Source of the DNA: Marinifilum sp. D737
Lineage (GTDB): Bacteria; Bacteroidota; Bacteroidia; Bacteroidales; Marinifilaceae
DNA: 64,000 nt
Direction: 5' to 3'
Assembly (NCBI RefSeq): GCF_026672275.1
Contig: NZ_JANQCD010000027.1
Location: forward strand, 1 to 64,000
In this document: positions 60,986 to 64,000 of the stretch, piece by piece
Numbering within the stretch: the stretch's first letter is position 1
How the letters are laid out: every line of letters starts with the position of its first letter
The notes under the pieces: generated by a model
Told to the model about the DNA's origin: nothing
Database searches by the model: none
What the model saw: only the letters and a program-made list of their open reading frames with translations
Position numbers and translations under genes: made by a program

Positions 60986-63493
60986 TTACCAGGTTTTAGG
61001 TGTTTCATTTTGCATTTCAATAAAATCAGCTCCTTCACGGTAATCACCCAATAGGTGTTTACAGAAATATTCACTTCTTAACCAGAAAGAGTATTCGCTC
61101 ATGTTACCAAAGCCATGACGCTGACCTGGGTAAATGAAGAAATCGAATCGTTTATTGGCTTTAATCAATGCGTTGGCAACTCTTACGGTATTTGCCGGAT
61201 GTACATTGTTATCGATATCACCAGTTACCAGTAAAAGCTTGCCTTTTAAATTCTTAGCCAGGCTTGGGTTGGTTGCAATTTTGTACTGGAATGTAGTATC
61301 CTTTTCAGTAACAACTTCTTTTACGCCATGGTGAGTTTCACTCCACCAACGGTTGTAAATGTTGTTATCGTGGTTACCCGCAGCCGATACAGCAACTTTA
61401 AAGAAATCAGGATATACAAACATTGCAGCTGTTGACATGAATCCACCACCTGAGTGACCGAAAATACCAACTCTATTAATGTCAATAAAATCATGACGGT
61501 TAGCCAAACGTTCCAAAGCAACTTTTTTGTCAAGAAGAGGATAATCTCTCATGTTTTGATATCCGTAATTGTGGTACCATTTCGAACGATCTGGGTGACC
61601 ACCTCGGTGTCCCATGGTAACAACAATAAAGCCGAATTGTGCCATACGATCTGCACGATCCATGCGAGTTGAGAAGCTCTTGTAAACGGCTTCGGTTTGT
61701 GGACCAGGATATACGTAAGTTAGGATTGGATATTTCTTGTTCTCATCAAAATCAAATGGCTTGTACATTACTCCGTAAAGATCAGTTACACCATCAGCAG
61801 CTTTCACGCTAAAGATTTCCGGAAACTTGTAGCCAGCTTCGAATAGTAATGAAAGGTCAGCAGTTTCCAAATCCATAATCTTGTTACCGCGTGTATCGTA
61901 TAATTTCGATTCAGGAGTGGTGTTTACTCTTGAAGAGTTGTTTACAAAGTAATGGTTTTGATCATTCAGGCTTACCTGATGGTCGAAATCTCCTTTGTTT
62001 AGCAATTTTAAACCAGTACCATCAAAGTTTACTCTGTACAGGTGAACATAGTAAGGATCTTCACCTTTTTCATGTCCATTGGCTGTGAAATAAAGCACTC
62101 TGTTCTTTTCATCAACACCTTGTACTTCGTCGGCATGCCAAGGACCTGATGTAATTTGGTTTTTCACCTTTCCTTCTGCATCGTAAAGATAGAAGTGAGC
62201 CCAACCATCGCGTTCCGACCAGTGAATGAACTCCTTGCCATCGTTAATGGTAACCAGATTGCGTGTTTCGATATAAGTATTTAATCTTTCCTCGATAATT
62301 ACTTTTACTTCACCTGTTGTGGTATTTGCCGAACAGATGTCAACTCGTTTCATATCACGACTTTGACGTTGGAAGTAAATCAAATTGCTGTTTTTCGAAA
62401 GCCATTTGGAGAATTTCAAATCATCATCGGCATTTGCCTTTTTGCGTGGAGCTCTTAAGATACGAATGGTTTGATCTTTCCATGCATCAGCTTTTACAAG
62501 AACAGATTTTTTGCTTTCCCAGTCGAATACTTGCATTTCATACTGAGGAGCTTCTTTTTCTCCTGCCATATGATACTTGTAGGTTTCCAAGGTAGGACGA
62601 CCCTTGGCAACTGAGTTCAACACCCAAAGGTCTTTCACTTTTCTTTCGTCTTCGCGGATAATTGCAAATTTCTTTGAGTCGTGGGAGAAAGTAACGTAAG
62701 CAGCTTTTCTGTCATCTTTTTCTTTCTCTTTTTCGGTATTGGTTTTACCATATCCGGTATCACCGTAAGCATAATCCTTAACACCATCAGTGGTCAATTG
62801 ATGCTCAACAATGGTAGTGTCTTTCTCGTTTTTCTGAGCCTTTTTGTAATTCTCAGCATCCATCCAATACAGGTTGTGTTGCTTAGCAAAAATTACATAC
62901 TCCTGGTTAGGTGCAACCGAAGCCCATTTCTTTTGTTCCAATGGCTTTTCAAAATCATCTAAAAGACGTAGTTTTCTGCTTGCCAGTTCGTATTCGAAAT
63001 GCCAAACTTTGGCAACCATTTTTTTCTTTTTGTCTTTTTTCTTGTCGTCTTTTTCTTCCTCCTGCTTGTCGCCGTTTTCTTCATCTTTTTCTTCTTCTTC
63101 GGCCAATTTACTTTTCACTTCGAACTGAACAACTCTTTCGTTCTTAATGAATTTCATTTTTTTAATGTCCATGTGTTTTGCATCGAAAGGGTCGCCAGTT
63201 AAACGGCTCATATCAGCAGCCATTTTTACAGGATCAAAAAGCTTGCTTTTCATGTTTTTTGCCGGATCAACCAAATAATAGTTTAATCCTTCGGAAGTTT
63301 GGTAGGCATACCAAAATTTTTCACCGTTTTTAAGCCAGTGTGGACGTACTCTGGTCGAAAATACCATAGATCTCAATTTGGTAGGAGAGAACCTTGCAGG
63401 TAATTCATAATTTGCCTTTGTAACAGGTGTTTTCTGTGCAAAAACACCAATTCCTATTAAAAGAAATAGGAATGTTAGTAAATGTTTTTTCAT
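60986..63493 (-). CDS. S9 family serine peptidase (DPP IV-like)
   Basis: 835 residues. A signal peptide (MKKHLLTFLFLLIGIGVFAQ) leads to a beta-propeller and a C-terminal alpha/beta-hydrolase domain. The nucleophile is Ser681 in GHSGGGF, the acid lies in GDIDNNVHP and the base in QRHGFG. A strongly charged insert (Lys/Glu/Asp, about residues 130-165) lies in the propeller and is unusual. It is likely periplasmic or outer-membrane, trimming dipeptides from extracellular protein. The gene is alone and has its own terminator. Confidence 0.93.
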   Translation of the reverse strand: MKKHLLTFLFLLIGIGVFAQKTPVTKANYELPARFSPTKLRSMVFSTRVRPHWLKNGEKFWYAYQTSEGLNYYLVDPAKNMKSKLFDPVKMAADMSRLTGDPFDAKHMDIKKMKFIKNERVVQFEVKSKLAEEEEKDEENGDKQEEEKDDKKKDKKKKMVAKVWHFEYELASRKLRLLDDFEKPLEQKKWASVAPNQEYVIFAKQHNLYWMDAENYKKAQKNEKDTTIVEHQLTTDGVKDYAYGDTGYGKTNTEKEKEKDDRKAAYVTFSHDSKKFAIIREDERKVKDLWVLNSVAKGRPTLETYKYHMAGEKEAPQYEMQVFDWESKKSVLVKADAWKDQTIRILRAPRKKANADDDLKFSKWLSKNSNLIYFQRQSRDMKRVDICSANTTTGEVKVIIEERLNTYIETRNLVTINDGKEFIHWSERDGWAHFYLYDAEGKVKNQITSGPWHADEVQGVDEKNRVLYFTANGHEKGEDPYYVHLYRVNFDGTGLKLLNKGDFDHQVSLNDQNHYFVNNSSRVNTTPESKLYDTRGNKIMDLETADLSLLFEAGYKFPEIFSVKAADGVTDLYGVMYKPFDFDENKKYPILTYVYPGPQTEAVYKSFSTRMDRADRMAQFGFIVVTMGHRGGHPDRSKWYHNYGYQNMRDYPLLDKKVALERLANRHDFIDINRVGIFGHSGGGFMSTAAMFVYPDFFKVAVSAAGNHDNNIYNRWWSETHHGVKEVVTEKDTTFQYKIATNPSLAKNLKGKLLLVTGDIDNNVHPANTVRVANALIKANKRFDFFIYPGQRHGFGNMSEYSFWLRSEYFCKHLLGDYREGADFIEMQNETPKTW

Positions 63494-64000
63494 TTGCTTG
63501 TAATTTTTGGTTGAGTCATCCCGATCCTTATCGGGAGGAGCTTTTGATGAACTTTCATCATAAATCTATAAAAAGATTAGTATGCTAAAATTCATCTTTG
63601 TTTCATGATTGGTATTGTTGTTTGTATACAATAATGCAATTAGGGCAATAAAAATAGGGAAGTGTATGGCAAAAAAGGAGGAAATTTTCACAATTTCGAT
63701 GATGATGGGAATTTTCGCGATGTAAAATCAAGAAAATCTATAAAGAACTGACATTCGTCATATGATATAATGATATTAAGCCAGTTCTATTTGTCTTAAA
63801 AAGTAGGATTTTTAAGATTGTGCAGACAGTCATATTGTGTAATTGTTGGAATAAACTTTTACTATTTATATGAAACAAGGATTGAAAATTACTTTTATGT
63901 GTATGTTTTTTTAATGCCCATCGGTCGCAAACTACATCGCATTATATTTTTGAGAATTTATGTGAAATACGAACTCGAATTAAATCAAGTACTGAAAATT
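63494..64000. other. Gene-free right end
   Basis: 507 bp without an open frame of note. A hairpin TCCCGAT-CCTT-ATCGGGA is at 63519-63536, directly in the leader of the S9 peptidase gene. It matches the palindromes of the dispersed units at 48.7 kb. The remainder is AT-rich. Confidence 0.6.

Noticed and set aside
62999-63202. Phe-rich plus-strand frame opposite the S9 peptidase
   Set aside because: It is the complement of the Lys/Glu-rich insert of the peptidase and has no start context.

Overview
The window is AT-rich, densely coded on both strands, and reads as chromosome of a Bacteroidota bacterium, probably a marine, facultatively or strictly anaerobic member of the Marinilabiliales/Bacteroidales side. 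The signs are TonB-family clusters, a BlaI/BlaR1-type pair, a two-component-regulator propeller histidine kinase, S9 and M43 secreted peptidases, a DUF5687 ABC permease, promoters of the TAnnTTTG type and few Shine-Dalgarno sequences. The genus cannot be fixed from the sequence alone. No CRISPR array, phage or intact insertion sequence was seen.

Layout. 0-4.9 kb: tRNA-Lys, a short-chain dehydrogenase, a sigma-like protein with an extra C-terminal domain, a YitT membrane protein, an acyltransferase and a nitrilase-type amidase. 5.0-9.7 kb: BlaI-type repressor, M56 peptidase fused to two TonB domains, then three tandem TonB paralogues. 9.8-14.1 kb: B3/4-domain protein, a pterin cassette (SDR, folB, short folK), a decayed NUDIX gene and small unknowns. 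14.1-19.2 kb: UvrD-like helicase and MrfA-like helicase, co-oriented, with a DUF6483 gene. 20.1-24.6 kb: a TPP riboswitch with its terminator, then methyltransferase, thiM, thiE, tenA, thiD, tenA, a thiamine-salvage operon. 24.7-36.3 kb: isochorismatase-like hydrolase, a large FAD/Fe-S oxidoreductase, pta-ackA, the propeller kinase and two tandem phosphate-acyltransferase genes.

36.6-48.5 kb is the least understood part: a radical SAM/twitch protein on an apparently leaderless promoter, then a minus-strand run of small membrane proteins, a DUF5687 ABC exporter and a stand-alone FloA N-terminal domain. On either side lie two related secreted proteins with a papain-like Cys/His pattern. Next to it (44.8-47.85 kb) are about 2.4 kb of non-coding repeats, some of which form hairpins with different stem sequences but the same loop, as expected for a selected structure.

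49.0-64.0 kb: two tRNA-uridine enzymes (a Dus protein and TrhO), tandem FAD oxidoreductases, small secreted Lys/Glu-rich proteins, rsgA, DAHP synthase, an M43 metalloprotease lipoprotein, an L,D-transpeptidase and an S9 peptidase. A roughly 210-bp AT-rich intergenic repeat occurs at 48.8 and 59.4 kb, with smaller relatives at 34.2 and 50.0 kb.

The most interesting points for follow-up are the covarying hairpin repeats at 45-47.7 kb, the methyltransferase heading the TPP-riboswitch operon, the membrane-protein cluster with its paired Cys/His proteins, the BlaR1-TonB fusion with three TonB copies, and the sigma protein carrying an anti-sigma-like tail. All functions are from reading sequence motifs; no database search was run.
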